Of a stretch of 64,000 nt of DNA, positions 29,516 through 37,775 are shown one piece after another. Origin of the DNA: Hyphomicrobiales bacterium (GTDB lineage Bacteria > Pseudomonadota > Alphaproteobacteria > Rhizobiales > OSC116); the NCBI GenBank assembly GCA_002401855.1, contig NVUH01000002.1, positions 62,001 to 126,000 of the forward strand. Reading direction: 5' to 3'. The translations under genes were made by a program, and so were the position numbers. The notes under the pieces were generated by a model. It saw nothing but the letters and a program-made list of their open reading frames with translations, was not told the origin of the DNA and did not search any database. Each line of letters opens with the position of its first letter. Position 1 is the first letter of the stretch.

Positions 29516-30433
29516 TCAAACATCCAAGCCCATTTGGCGTAGCCGTTCAGGATCATCTAACCAGTTGTCGCGCACTTTAACAAATAAAAATAAATGTACT
29601 TTTTGGCCCAAAATTTCTGCGAGTTCCATGCGTGATTGTTGACCGATTGTTTTGATCATATCACCGCGTAGCCCCAAAACAATTTTCTTTTGACTAGCGC
29701 GTTGTACATAAATAATCTGCTCAATCCGCACGCTACCATCTTTTTGCTCTGTATATTTTTCGGTCTCGACGGTTAGTGAATAGGGCAGTTCATCATGTAA
29801 TTTCAAAAATAATTTTTCGCGGGTGATCTCTGAGGCCAATAGGCGAGTTGGGATGTCAGCCATCTGTTCTTCTGGATATAACCAAATAGATTCTGGCATG
29901 GCATGTTCTAACTGCGCGACCAATTGCTTGACACCATGGCCTTTGTCGGCACTGATCATAAAACTATATTCGAACGGAAAAAAATCATTGAACTCAGCAC
30001 TTAAGGCCAGTAATTTTTCATTTTTAATCAGGTCAATTTTATTCAATACCAACCAGATATTCTTGGCGTTTTCTTTATTCAATAATTTGAGAATGTTTCT
30101 ATTCTCATCGTTTAAGCCTTTCGCCGCATCGATAATAACCAGTGTAATGTCGCTATCTTTTGCCCCGCCCCAAGCGGCGGCAACCATCGCCTTATCGAGT
30201 TTTCGTTTTGGTTTAAAAATACCCGGCGTATCAACAAGAATAATTTGGGTTTGGTTGGCGATGGCGATGGCACGAATGCGTGCGCGCGTGGTTTGCACTT
30301 TATGGGTTACAATCGATATTTTACCACCAGCGATTTGGTTGGATAATGTCGATTTTCCAGCATTGGGTGCACCGATAAGTGCTGCAAAGCCACATTTTTG
30401 TTCACCAAAACTTGGTAAATTGTCATAATTCAT
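29516..30433 (-). CDS. era: GTPase Era
   Basis: A 305-residue protein. GTPase motifs: G1 GAPNAGKST (about residues 21-29), G3 DTPG, G4 NKID, and the YxxSADKG-type G5 text ISADKGHGV. The C-terminal KH domain (about 205-300) binds 16S rRNA near the anti-SD end and includes ILGQKVHLFLFVKV. It acts in 30S assembly. It follows rnc immediately (its start abuts the rnc stop), in the conserved alphaproteobacterial lepB-rnc-era order. The usual next gene recO is not here but at 62432. Confidence 0.96.
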   Translation of the reverse strand: MNYDNLPSFGEQKCGFAALIGAPNAGKSTLSNQIAGGKISIVTHKVQTTRARIRAIAIANQTQIILVDTPGIFKPKRKLDKAMVAAAWGGAKDSDITLVIIDAAKGLNDENRNILKLLNKENAKNIWLVLNKIDLIKNEKLLALSAEFNDFFPFEYSFMISADKGHGVKQLVAQLEHAMPESIWLYPEEQMADIPTRLLASEITREKLFLKLHDELPYSLTVETEKYTEQKDGSVRIEQIIYVQRASQKKIVLGLRGDMIKTIGQQSRMELAEILGQKVHLFLFVKVRDNWLDDPERLRQMGLDV

Positions 30434-31144
30434 TTATTGATCCAGCCAAATTTTCTCGCGTATTAAAAATTCTGTTGCGGCTTTTTGTTCTGCAATGCGT
30501 TTTGATTGGCCACTCGCCAAAGATTTTTCATAATTTTCCAAACTCACCTCAATGGTAAATTGCGGCGCATGTGCGGGGCCAGTGGTTTGTGAAACTTTAT
30601 AAAGTGGCAATGGTAATTTTAACTTTTGCGCCCATTCTTGTAAGGCCGTTTTAGCATCTTGCTTATGTGGTTGATTGTTTTTTAATTGCTCATCCCAGTA
30701 TTTTAGAATAAATGGTTTGGCAATATCCATACCACCGTCTAAAAACAGCGCGGCAATCAGCGCCTCACATACGTCACCCAATATGGTGGGGTTGTTATTG
30801 AGACCAGACTTGGTTTCATTGGTACCTAGAATTACAAAATCGTCTAATTTAAGGCTCTGTGCCACCAAAGTGCAGGATTCTTTGCGTACCAATTGTGCAA
30901 AACGTAAGTTTAAATCGCCTTCATCTTCTTCGGGAAATGAGCTTAATAAATATTCAGAAATCACTAAACCCAAAACGCGATCGCCCAAAAACTCTAACCG
31001 TTCATAATGCTTTTGCATGATGTTACGAGATTTTTTTGCACGGCCATCGAAATAGCTGCTGCTATGGGTTACAGCTTGCGCTAACAAAGATTTGTCATCA
31101 AAGTTGTATTCAATGACTTTTTCTAATTCATCAAGTGTTTTCAT
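30434..31144 (-). CDS. rnc: Ribonuclease III
   Basis: A 236-residue enzyme. The catalytic signature ERLEFLGDRVLGL (about residues 48-60) is followed by GDVCEALIAALFLDGG with the second acidic cluster. The C-terminal dsRNA-binding domain (about 165-230) has TALQEWAQKLKLPLPLYK and a GQSKRIAEQKAATEFL tail. It processes rRNA precursors and other double-stranded RNA. Middle gene of lepB-rnc-era, 9 bases after lepB. Confidence 0.96.
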   Translation of the reverse strand: MKTLDELEKVIEYNFDDKSLLAQAVTHSSSYFDGRAKKSRNIMQKHYERLEFLGDRVLGLVISEYLLSSFPEEDEGDLNLRFAQLVRKESCTLVAQSLKLDDFVILGTNETKSGLNNNPTILGDVCEALIAALFLDGGMDIAKPFILKYWDEQLKNNQPHKQDAKTALQEWAQKLKLPLPLYKVSQTTGPAHAPQFTIEVSLENYEKSLASGQSKRIAEQKAATEFLIREKIWLDQ

Positions 31145-31153
31145 AAATTATAT

Positions 31154-31921
31154 CTATTCAATCACTTTATCGAGCGAAGTAAACATGCGGTCAGTGCGTA
31201 TGTTATCTGGCCAATTCCAGAATTCCATAAATGAACCGCCATTGGCTAATGACAGCAGAACAAAGTCTGCACGGCCAACTATATCTTCAAACGCCACCAT
31301 GCGGACACTGTCTTGAAAACGGCTATCGTTGGAATTATCGCGGCTGTCGCCCATCATGAAATAATGACCACTTGGTATTTCAAAAACATTTGTGTTGTCT
31401 GCACGTGTTGAGCCATAATCAAGCGTGTTATGCTTTACGCCGTTGGGCAGAGTTTCTAAATTACGTTGTTGTGTTTTTTTGTTGCCATATTTATCTGTTT
31501 CAACAAAATCTGCGATTTTTACTTTAGGCACAGAGCGGCCGTTAATATGCAATGTGCCTTCTATCATTTGGATTTTATCGCCAGGCAAACCAACCAAACG
31601 CTTTATATAATCGGTTTTTTTATCGGCGCCTCTAAATACCACAATGTCACCCAATTTAGGTTCGGTGCCAAATATACGGCCAGAGAAGGGCGCAGCAGAA
31701 AACGGGAAGGAATGTTTTGAATAGCCATATGCATATTTTGTGACATATAGATAGTCACCAATCAACAGAGTTGGCACCATGGACGCTGAAGGAATGACCA
31801 CAAGACCGAAGATAAAAGTGCGTATAACCGCCGCAATCAAAAGCGCTTCGACTATAACCTTTATTAAATCCCACATCTCTCTACCGAAACTTTTGGTATT
31901 TTGTGTTGAATCTTCCGACAT
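31154..31921 (-). CDS. lepB: Signal peptidase I
   Basis: A 255-residue inner-membrane protease. One N-terminal transmembrane helix (about 20-42), then box B IPSASMVPTLL with the nucleophilic Ser47, box D DYIKRLVGLPGD with the general base Lys107, and box E YFMMGDSRDNSNDSR. It removes signal peptides from exported preproteins. Only one membrane helix is evident before the catalytic Ser, whereas E. coli LepB has two. First gene of lepB-rnc-era. Confidence 0.95.
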   Translation of the reverse strand: MSEDSTQNTKSFGREMWDLIKVIVEALLIAAVIRTFIFGLVVIPSASMVPTLLIGDYLYVTKYAYGYSKHSFPFSAAPFSGRIFGTEPKLGDIVVFRGADKKTDYIKRLVGLPGDKIQMIEGTLHINGRSVPKVKIADFVETDKYGNKKTQQRNLETLPNGVKHNTLDYGSTRADNTNVFEIPSGHYFMMGDSRDNSNDSRFQDSVRMVAFEDIVGRADFVLLSLANGGSFMEFWNWPDNIRTDRMFTSLDKVIE

Positions 31922-32025
31922 TTATAATCCCATCATTATTATTTATACAACTAGTTAATGGGGGTTTTTGGCAAATATTTCAAGCTGTAATTACCCTAAC
32001 ATTATCACTATATATAAAAAGTGAG

Positions 32026-32571
32026 CTATTTAGGCCACATATCGCGTGCGGTTTTCATTTTATCTATAAATTTATGTTTAAGAGCTGCTAAAATATGCAC
32101 AATAATAAAGCCCACCAAAATGAACGGGAAATAAGTATGGAAGAAAGTTGCTGCATCACGTACTGGGTTAGATATTTTGAACAATGTTGGTAAATTAAAG
32201 AGACCAAAAAAACTCGCATCATTGGTGCCAGCTGTAATCACCAAGTAGCCAGAAACAGGCATCATAATCATAAATATTAGCAATATAAAATGTACTATTT
32301 TAGAAGCATATAGCTCATATTTTTTCAACCGATCATCATGCGCCGGCAATGGTTTTGCCAATTGCCAGATGATTTTAATCAGCACCAAAAAGAAAACCAA
32401 AATCCCCAATGAATAATGTAGCGCTGGTGCGCTGTCATAATAAGGGTTGAAATAGTCCAATTGAACCATCACCCAACCCAATGCCAGCAGGCCGATCATC
32501 AGCAGAGCCAGCAGCCAGTGCAAGCTTTTGCTGAACAATCCAACCTGTTTTTGTTGTAAAGGGGTGGCCAT
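32026..32571 (-). CDS. Cytochrome b561 family protein
   Basis: A 181-residue four-helix membrane protein. Likely haem-ligand histidines are in KSLHWLLALLMIG (TM1), HYSLGILVFFLVLIK (TM2), KIVHFILLIF (TM3) and FHTYFPFILVGFIIVHIL (TM4). The family moves electrons between quinol or superoxide and the periplasm. It starts 3 bases after the stop of the YceI gene, and the cytochrome b561-YceI pairing is common in proteobacteria, where both are linked to isoprenoid-quinone handling. Confidence 0.88.
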   Translation of the reverse strand: MATPLQQKQVGLFSKSLHWLLALLMIGLLALGWVMVQLDYFNPYYDSAPALHYSLGILVFFLVLIKIIWQLAKPLPAHDDRLKKYELYASKIVHFILLIFMIMMPVSGYLVITAGTNDASFFGLFNLPTLFKISNPVRDAATFFHTYFPFILVGFIIVHILAALKHKFIDKMKTARDMWPK

Positions 32572-32574
32572 CGG

Positions 32575-33150
32575 TTACATTTTCACGCCATCAAAATACA
32601 TAGTGATGGTGACTTTTTCTACGGCTGGGCCGAGATTCATCGATACATTATATTCAGACCGATTGATGGAAAACTCGCCTTTAAAGCCCATAATTTCATT
32701 GCCGCGGCGGTCTTTGCCTTCGCCAATTTTTGTCACTGCAATATCAATTGATTTTGTTACATCCCGAATTGTAAGATCGCCGGTTAAGGTAATGTTATCG
32801 CCAGCAGTTGTCATACCGGTGCTTATAAAAGTCGCCTTTGGGAAATCTGCAACATTGAAAAAATCATCGTTTCTTAAATGCTTATCGCGTGCCGCCCAAT
32901 TGCTATCGATGCTTTCCATATCAATTTCTATTTTTGTTACATCAGCATCACCACCAAAACCAAATTCACCAGAAAATTCGTTAAAGCGGCCTTTCACTAT
33001 GCCATAGCCAAAATGCGACACGGCAAATTCGATGGTGGAATGGGCTCTGTCAATTTTATACTGTGCAGCCGAAGCTGCGCCCGTGCTGAATATGCTAAGT
33101 CCCAAAGCACCAGCCAATAAAATGTTTCGAGTTGTTTTGTAGAAATTCAT
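32575..33150 (-). CDS. YceI family periplasmic protein
   Basis: A 191-residue exported protein: signal peptide ending near AASAAQ, then the YceI lipocalin-like beta barrel with YKIDRAHSTIEFAVSHFGYG, GRFNEFSGEF, MESIDSNWAARDKHLRNDDFF and GDLTIRDVTKSI. YceI proteins bind polyisoprenoid chains such as ubiquinone-8. It heads a two-gene unit with cytochrome b561. Its upstream region holds an FNR-like site at 33230-33243, about 85 bases before the start, so low-oxygen control is possible. Confidence 0.9.
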   Translation of the reverse strand: MNFYKTTRNILLAGALGLSIFSTGAASAAQYKIDRAHSTIEFAVSHFGYGIVKGRFNEFSGEFGFGGDADVTKIEIDMESIDSNWAARDKHLRNDDFFNVADFPKATFISTGMTTAGDNITLTGDLTIRDVTKSIDIAVTKIGEGKDRRGNEIMGFKGEFSINRSEYNVSMNLGPAVEKVTITMYFDGVKM

Positions 33151-33229
33151 TTTACATTCCTAATATAATTTTTATCAGTTAATCTTCCTACTCACGACTA
33201 TGCATAAGATATGGCGAAAATGTGTCCGA

Positions 33230-33243
33230 TTGATCACAATAAA
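33230..33243. promoter_or_regulatory. Possible FNR/FixK-type site between yceI and the ThiE/TenI gene
   Basis: TTGAT-CACA-ATAAA, one base off the consensus TTGAT-N4-ATCAA. It lies about 80 bases from either gene start in a divergent intergenic region. One mismatch in an AT-rich genome can occur by chance, so this is tentative. Confidence 0.35.
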
Positions 33244-33316
33244 TTGATCGCTACAAACATACTCCATGTCAAACAAACTTGATTTAATTAAGTATTGTAG
33301 TTTAATCTAAGTATAC

Positions 33317-34039
33317 ATGCGGGATAACCTTATAAAACACATAAAAACTCTAAATAACGGCATTTTATATGTGGCAATTAATAATGATTATTCTAATCAG
33401 AATATTCGCCATAAAAGCTTGGCGGTTGCCAATGCTGTAGCTATGGGCGGTTGTGATATTTTACAATATCGGGCGCGGAATATTTCATATCATAAAATGT
33501 TAGATGAAGCCAAATCTATAGGCCGAGTTTGTGCTGAAAATAACATCCCTTTTATTATTAACAATCATATAGATTTAGCGCTAGATGTGCAGGCTGATGG
33601 CGTACACTTAAGCCTGCAAGATGTGAGTGTGAAGCATACACGTGCTATATTGGGTGCAGATAAGTTAATTGGTTTGACGGTAAGAAGCGTTTCGGATGCT
33701 CAAAATATAGAAATAACGACACTCGGAATGTTGGATTACATCTCCATTGCGAATGTTTTTGCTACAGAGTCAGACCAGACAAGCCTGCCACCGATTGGGC
33801 TTAAAAAATTGGCGAATATGGTGGAGATTATAAAAGAAAAAGCACCCGATTTGACCATTGTGGCCATTGGCGGCATAAATGAAATCAATATGCTGCAGGT
33901 GCTTGCTTGTGGTGTTAAGGCTGTGTCAGTGATTGGTGCCATTTCGCAAGCGCAAAAACCTGCAGCTACCTGTAAAAGGCTTAAAAAGATTATCTTAAAA
34001 ACACTCAAAGCCAAGCCATTGAATGCCCATGGAGCTTAA
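33317..34039 (+). CDS. Divergent thiamine-phosphate synthase (ThiE) or TenI-like protein
   Basis: A 240-residue TIM-barrel protein of the ThiE/TenI family: LQYRARN, IPFIINNHIDLAL, QADGVHLSLQD, LDYISIANVFAT, VAIGGINEINM and VSVIGAIS. ThiE joins HMP-pyrophosphate and thiazole phosphate; TenI is a thiazole tautomerase. Several ThiE residues differ from the B. subtilis enzyme: QFREK is QYRAR, the Mg ligand Asp in VNDD is Asn (INNH), HIGQ is HLSL, and the lysine after the PTxTK loop is Asp. So it may be TenI-like or otherwise not a classical ThiE. No other thi gene is near. Its stop overlaps that of nirV in a shared TTAA. Confidence 0.72.
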   Translation: MRDNLIKHIKTLNNGILYVAINNDYSNQNIRHKSLAVANAVAMGGCDILQYRARNISYHKMLDEAKSIGRVCAENNIPFIINNHIDLALDVQADGVHLSLQDVSVKHTRAILGADKLIGLTVRSVSDAQNIEITTLGMLDYISIANVFATESDQTSLPPIGLKKLANMVEIIKEKAPDLTIVAIGGINEINMLQVLACGVKAVSVIGAISQAQKPAATCKRLKKIILKTLKAKPLNAHGA

Positions 34040-34836
34040 CGTTTGGCCAGTAAAATTCTAAAGCCTAGATTACTAGCTGGGCGCGCGGTTGCACAGCCGC
34101 CATTATAGGTGGTGTTTACAAAAAATGGAATATGTGCCCGCTCTTCGCCCCATAAAAAACGAGTACCACAGGCTTTGGGGTTATTTAACAATTCAGCATC
34201 ACTTAACTTAGATTGGCTGTCTATTGAACTGGTCCAGCAAGTTAAAGTCCATTCCCAAACGTTTCCTTGAATGTCATTCATGCCCCATTCATTCTTGCCA
34301 AATGCACCTTGTATATGGGTCACTTTGGGGCGGGCTAAAATCACGTCATTAAAGTCATATTCTACATATTCTGCACGGTAATGCTTGCCCATAAAGGCGG
34401 CATAAGTCCATTCTTCTTCGGTTGGAAGGCGGAAATTCTGGCCCGTTTCGAACGATAACCATTTGGTGAAATTATATGCATCTAACCAACTCACCTTGGT
34501 AACTGGATGATCCTCGGTTTCGCCTTTACGCATGCGGGCTTTTTTCTTACAGCCGCCCATTTTGTGGCAAATATTCCATTGTTTAATGGTGATTTCAAAC
34601 GCACCAATTTTATATGAATCGACGAAATCTATGTGTTTTTTCACATATTCAGTTTTTACATAACTGTAGACAGGCACTTCTAAATCCATGTTGCCTTTAG
34701 GGATGGTGATTAACTGCAAATCGGGCAATATGCTTTTGTAGCTTTCATTAGTGCGCTCATAAGCCCAATATGCAATTAAAATGGATATTGTTAGCAGAAG
34801 AGCAATAGAAATGGTTGTATAGGGGCGTTTTAACAT
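34036..34836 (-). CDS. nirV: NirV-like formylglycine-generating-enzyme (SUMF1) family protein
   Basis: A 266-residue exported or membrane-tethered protein: an N-terminal hydrophobic helix (about 9-25), then an FGE/SUMF1 fold with EITIKQWNIC, DHPVTKVSWLDAYNFTKWL, FRLPTEEEWTYAAF, GNVWEWTLTCW and RPASNLGFRIL. The last C-terminal Cys pair typical of true sulfatase-activating FGEs is not evident. Proteins of this type directly downstream of nirK are called NirV; their exact job in NirK maturation or function is not established. Located 115 bases after nirK with a hairpin between. Confidence 0.82.
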   Translation of the reverse strand: MLKRPYTTISIALLLTISILIAYWAYERTNESYKSILPDLQLITIPKGNMDLEVPVYSYVKTEYVKKHIDFVDSYKIGAFEITIKQWNICHKMGGCKKKARMRKGETEDHPVTKVSWLDAYNFTKWLSFETGQNFRLPTEEEWTYAAFMGKHYRAEYVEYDFNDVILARPKVTHIQGAFGKNEWGMNDIQGNVWEWTLTCWTSSIDSQSKLSDAELLNNPKACGTRFLWGEERAHIPFFVNTTYNGGCATARPASNLGFRILLAKR

Positions 34837-34861
34837 GAGACTATACCAATGAATTTTCTTT

Positions 34862-34900
34862 AAAAAGGAAGTGAAGAAACTTGGTAGTCCGCTTCACTTC
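34862..34900 (-). terminator. Hairpin with U tract between nirK and nirV
   Basis: A 9-bp stem GAAGTGAAG / CTTCACTTC (34868-34876 and 34892-34900) with a 15-base loop, followed on the minus strand by CTTTTT. A second, smaller inverted repeat, ACGGCT/AGCCGT, precedes it. It may end most nirK transcripts and leave a lower level of nirV by read-through. Confidence 0.6.
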
Positions 34901-34951
34901 TTATTCTTGTGTGCTTGAACGGCTTACAGAGTAGCCGTTTATTTTACTCAG

Positions 34952-36052
34952 TTAGTTTTTAATTTCTGCAGGTTCTGAAACCTGTTCCATCAAATCATTA
35001 TTCCATTCACCATCTACAACCACATGGCCTGTAGCGCCTTTGAGCACGGCTTCGATTAGGTTATGATTCACATAAGCATATACGCCAGGTTGCTGGAATG
35101 TATAGAAGGCTGCACCCGCACTACCACCAGCTATCAACCAAGTTTCTTGATTGGTTTGTGGATCATCATCAAATGAGCCGCGTTCCCATACATAGTCACC
35201 ATGGCCACCAATGATATGGGGGCGGGTGTCGCGATTGGCTTGGCTATGGATGAATAATACACTTTCGCCAACCTTAGCAGTCATAGCATTGTCACCAGTT
35301 AACGCGCCCACTGCACCGTTAAACACTTCATGGCTCGGGGTTAAGGTGGCCATCACTTCCATCATTTCTTCATAACCTTCTGAAGGGCTGTCATAGAGTT
35401 TGTATTCGCCTTCTTCATCTTTGGGGACGTAGAAATCTTGCTCGCCAACATAATAGGCTTTGTCATATGTCAGAGCTTCGCCGTTTTTGTCAGTTAAGCC
35501 TTCGCGCGGTAAAACCATAATCGCGCCGTTCATACCAGACACTACATGCCATGGGATCATAGTGCCGCCAGGTGCGCAATGATAAATAAATGTGCCAGAT
35601 TTAGTGGCTTTAAACCGTAGTGTTACTTCTTCACCCGGTGAAACATGGGTCAGACCACCACCTCCAAGCGCACCAGTTGCAGCATGGAAATCAATGTTAT
35701 GTTCTAATGAATTGCTTTCAGGGTTAATTAGGCGAAGTTCAACATAATCACCTTCATGAACTACCATAAGCGGGCCAGGGACTGTGCCAGCATAGGTCAT
35801 TGCCCATACTTTTGTGCCATCTTCATCAATCTCAATGAGTTTTTCTTCAATGGTTATTTCAAACTTTACCAGTTTAGGGTCGCCTTGAGCCACTTGATTA
35901 TGTTCCATCACTAATGGTGGAGTCAATAATGTGGGAGTGATTACTTCGAGTTTAGACAGGTCAACTGCAAAGGCTGCACTTGTTGTCATTAACAATGCCA
36001 CGCTGGCGGCAATAATGTGTTTGGGAGAGTTTTTTGTAATTAGGTTTAACAT
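34952..36052 (-). CDS. nirK: Copper-containing nitrite reductase NirK
   Basis: A 366-residue periplasmic two-cupredoxin enzyme that reduces nitrite to NO. Signal peptide to about residue 29. Type 1 copper ligands: His118 ([10 protein letters not shown]), Cys159 and His169 ([13 protein letters not shown]), Met174 (SGMNGAIMV). Type 2 ligands: His123, His158 and His330 ([10 protein letters not shown]). The proton-delivery residues Asp121 and His284 (IGGHGDYVW) are present, so the active site is intact. The pattern [16 protein letters not shown] is that of class I NirK. Nothing else of denitrification (nor, nos, nnrS) is in the window. A perfect FNR-type box lies about 100 bases upstream. Confidence 0.96.
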   Translation of the reverse strand: MLNLITKNSPKHIIAASVALLMTTSAAFAVDLSKLEVITPTLLTPPLVMEHNQVAQGDPKLVKFEITIEEKLIEIDEDGTKVWAMTYAGTVPGPLMVVHEGDYVELRLINPESNSLEHNIDFHAATGALGGGGLTHVSPGEEVTLRFKATKSGTFIYHCAPGGTMIPWHVVSGMNGAIMVLPREGLTDKNGEALTYDKAYYVGEQDFYVPKDEEGEYKLYDSPSEGYEEMMEVMATLTPSHEVFNGAVGALTGDNAMTAKVGESVLFIHSQANRDTRPHIIGGHGDYVWERGSFDDDPQTNQETWLIAGGSAGAAFYTFQQPGVYAYVNHNLIEAVLKGATGHVVVDGEWNNDLMEQVSEPAEIKN

Positions 36053-36133
36053 TTTAAATCCTCATTTAATGTATTTACAAATAAAGACTAATGCTGCCTA
36101 TATATGAAAAGAACATGACAAAAGTACACAGCA

Positions 36134-36153
36134 ACAAATTGTCGCAAATTTGT
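36134..36153. promoter_or_regulatory. Inverted repeat next to the nirK FNR box
   Basis: ACAAATT-N6-AATTTGT, a perfect 7-bp inverted repeat, ending one base before the FNR-type site and lying towards nirK. It would overlap the -35/-10 region of an FNR-activated promoter. It could be a second regulator's operator, for example for a NO-responsive repressor, but does not match a consensus I know. Confidence 0.35.
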
Positions 36154-36167
36154 TTGATATAGATCAA
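36154..36167 (-). promoter_or_regulatory. FNR/FixK/NnrR-type activator box upstream of nirK
   Basis: TTGAT-ATAG-ATCAA, a perfect match to TTGAT-N4-ATCAA, centred about 108 bases upstream of the nirK ATG. With the usual -41.5 position, transcription would start near 36119. This type of site answers to low oxygen (FNR, FixK) or NO (NnrR/DNR), which fits nirK regulation in other alphaproteobacteria. Confidence 0.85.
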
Positions 36168-36206
36168 ATAGCGGTCAAAACTTATACACTGCAATGCTTT
36201 AGACAT

Positions 36207-36235
36207 AAAAAAAGCCCCAGAAAACTGGAGCTTTT
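36207..36235 (-). terminator. Intrinsic terminator after the cyclophilin operon
   Basis: An 11-bp stem AAAAGCCCCAG / CTGGAGCTTTT (36210-36220 and 36225-36235) with a 4-base loop. The one plus-strand C/A mismatch becomes a G-U pair on the minus strand, and the minus-strand RNA then runs into seven U. It lies 18 bases after the last ppi stop. Confidence 0.88.
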
Positions 36236-36252
36236 AGATTTTTATTCATTTT

Positions 36253-36723
36253 TTAAGCGTCTGAAGCGATATAGGCTTTGTTAATCACATCAGGGTTGCG
36301 TGGCGGCTCACCTTTTGCCAATGCGTCAACATTATCCATGCCGTCAATTACTTTACCCCAATAGCTATATTGACCATCAAGGAATGTTGCGGCATCAAGA
36401 CAGATAAAAAATTGGCTAGATGCGCTATCTGGCATTTGCGAACGCGCCATGGAACATGCACCACGTACATGTGTTTCCTTGCTAAACTCAGCGTCGATAT
36501 TCTCACCAGAGCCGCCCATACCAGTGCCATCAGGGCAACCAGTTTGTGCCATAAAGCCATCAATCACTCGATGGAAAATAATGCCATCATAAAAACCAGA
36601 TTTAACCAGTTTTTTAATTTGTGCCACATGCAATGGTGCAACCTCTGCATTCATTTCAATGACAATGTCACCCTTAGATGTTTCCAGAATCAATGTATCT
36701 TCTGGGTTTTGATAGTCGGCCAT
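36253..36723 (-). CDS. Cytoplasmic cyclophilin-type peptidyl-prolyl isomerase
   Basis: About 156 residues, no signal peptide. Cyclophilin motifs: FYDGIIFHRVIDGFMAQTG, GTGMGGSGENIDAEF, ACSMARSQMPDSASSQFFI and YWGKVIDGMDNVD. It catalyses proline cis-trans isomerisation in protein folding. I use the ATG at 36723, because GGAG lies 7 bases upstream; an in-frame ATG at 36735 is possible. A second, exported cyclophilin lies directly upstream, as in many alphaproteobacteria, so one of the pair works in the cytosol and one in the periplasm. Confidence 0.92.
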   Translation of the reverse strand: MADYQNPEDTLILETSKGDIVIEMNAEVAPLHVAQIKKLVKSGFYDGIIFHRVIDGFMAQTGCPDGTGMGGSGENIDAEFSKETHVRGACSMARSQMPDSASSQFFICLDAATFLDGQYSYWGKVIDGMDNVDALAKGEPPRNPDVINKAYIASDA

Positions 36724-36747
36724 TTGGCGCTCCATTTTAGTTAAATC

Positions 36748-37296
36748 TTATTCTTCGCTATATACTTTTAGCATTTTATCTGGGTTTGCTGGTGGTTCGC
36801 CTTTGGCAAGGGTATCAACAGCGTTCATGCCATCAACCACGCGTCCCCAAATTGTGTAGTTATTATCAAGAAATGATCCATCATCTAGCATAATAAAAAA
36901 TTGGCTATTGGCACTATCGGGATGACCAGAACGCGCCATGCCAATCACGCCGCGCTCAAAGCTATATTTGGTGGTAAATTCGGCCTTCACATCGTCCATT
37001 TCACTACCACCGCGGCCTGTACCCGTTGGGTCGCCTGTTTGCGCCATAAAACCATCAATCACCCGATGGAAAATAATGCCATCATAAAAACCTTGTTTAG
37101 CCAAGGTCTTGATACGCTCAACATGCTTAGGTGCAACACCCGGCAATAATTGAATTTTAACAATGCCCGATTTTACGTTGATATAAAGCGTATTGTCTTT
37201 GCTAAGGGCAGGGTAGCTATTGGCTGCAAGTGCAGAACTTGCACTTAAAATCAGCACAATACACGCGGCGAAACCGAGTTTGAAAAATTGTTTCAT
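36748..37296 (-). CDS. Exported cyclophilin-type peptidyl-prolyl isomerase
   Basis: A 182-residue protein with a signal peptide (MKQFFKLGFAACIV to SSALAANS), then a cyclophilin domain: GFYDGIIFHRVIDGFMAQTG, GTGRGGSEMDDVKAEF, MARSGHPDSANSQFFIML and WGRVVDGMNAVDTLAKGEPP. It is closely related to the next gene and probably arose by tandem duplication; the shared stretch DGIIFHRVIDGFMAQTG is identical in both. It acts as a periplasmic folding helper. Its ATG overlaps the coaD stop (TGATG), so translation is coupled. Confidence 0.93.
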   Translation of the reverse strand: MKQFFKLGFAACIVLILSASSALAANSYPALSKDNTLYINVKSGIVKIQLLPGVAPKHVERIKTLAKQGFYDGIIFHRVIDGFMAQTGDPTGTGRGGSEMDDVKAEFTTKYSFERGVIGMARSGHPDSANSQFFIMLDDGSFLDNNYTIWGRVVDGMNAVDTLAKGEPPANPDKMLKVYSEE

Positions 37297-37772
37297 CAGT
37301 TTAATTTCCTTTTGATACTATTAACAATATTCTTAGGCACGAATTTAGAGATATCACCCTCCATTTTGGCAATTTGCCGTACAATAGATGAGGATATATG
37401 GCTATATTGTGGATTGGCGAACAAATTTATGGTCTCAATGCCCGAAAGCTGTTTATTCATAGTTGCCATGGTTTTTTCATATTCAAAATCTTGACCATTG
37501 CGAATAGAACGTATCAGAAAATTAGCATTTAACCGTTTGGCTTCATCTACCAATAGGCCATCAAATGTCACCAATTGTAGCCTATCAGATTTCACAGTTT
37601 CGGCAATCAGATCTAAACGTTCTTGCGGTGTGAATAGGGCGGCTTTGCTATGCTGGGCTCCAATGGCGATCACCAGCGTGTCAACAATGGTTAAACATCT
37701 TTCAATAATGTCTATATGCCCAAAGGTGATAGGGTCAAAACTGCCTGCAAACACGCCGATACTATTTTTCAT
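37296..37772 (-). CDS. coaD: Phosphopantetheine adenylyltransferase
   Basis: A 158-residue nucleotidyltransferase that makes dephospho-CoA from 4'-phosphopantetheine and ATP, the penultimate step of CoA synthesis. GVFAGSFDPITFGHIDII carries the TxGH motif (here TFGH), and ISSSIVR is the C-terminal ATP-binding ISSTxxR-type motif. Length is usual (about 160). Lies 3 bases after gyrA in the conserved alphaproteobacterial gyrA-coaD-ppi-ppi operon. Confidence 0.96.
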   Translation of the reverse strand: MKNSIGVFAGSFDPITFGHIDIIERCLTIVDTLVIAIGAQHSKAALFTPQERLDLIAETVKSDRLQLVTFDGLLVDEAKRLNANFLIRSIRNGQDFEYEKTMATMNKQLSGIETINLFANPQYSHISSSIVRQIAKMEGDISKFVPKNIVNSIKRKLN

Positions 37773-37775
37773 GAT

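Noticed and set aside
33216-33240. CRP site in the yceI/ThiE gap
   Set aside because: TGTGT and TCACA are present but with 8 bases between instead of 6.
36253-37296. A frameshifted duplicate in the two cyclophilin genes
   Set aside because: Both are full-length with complete active-site motifs; one has a signal peptide and one does not, so they are two real genes.
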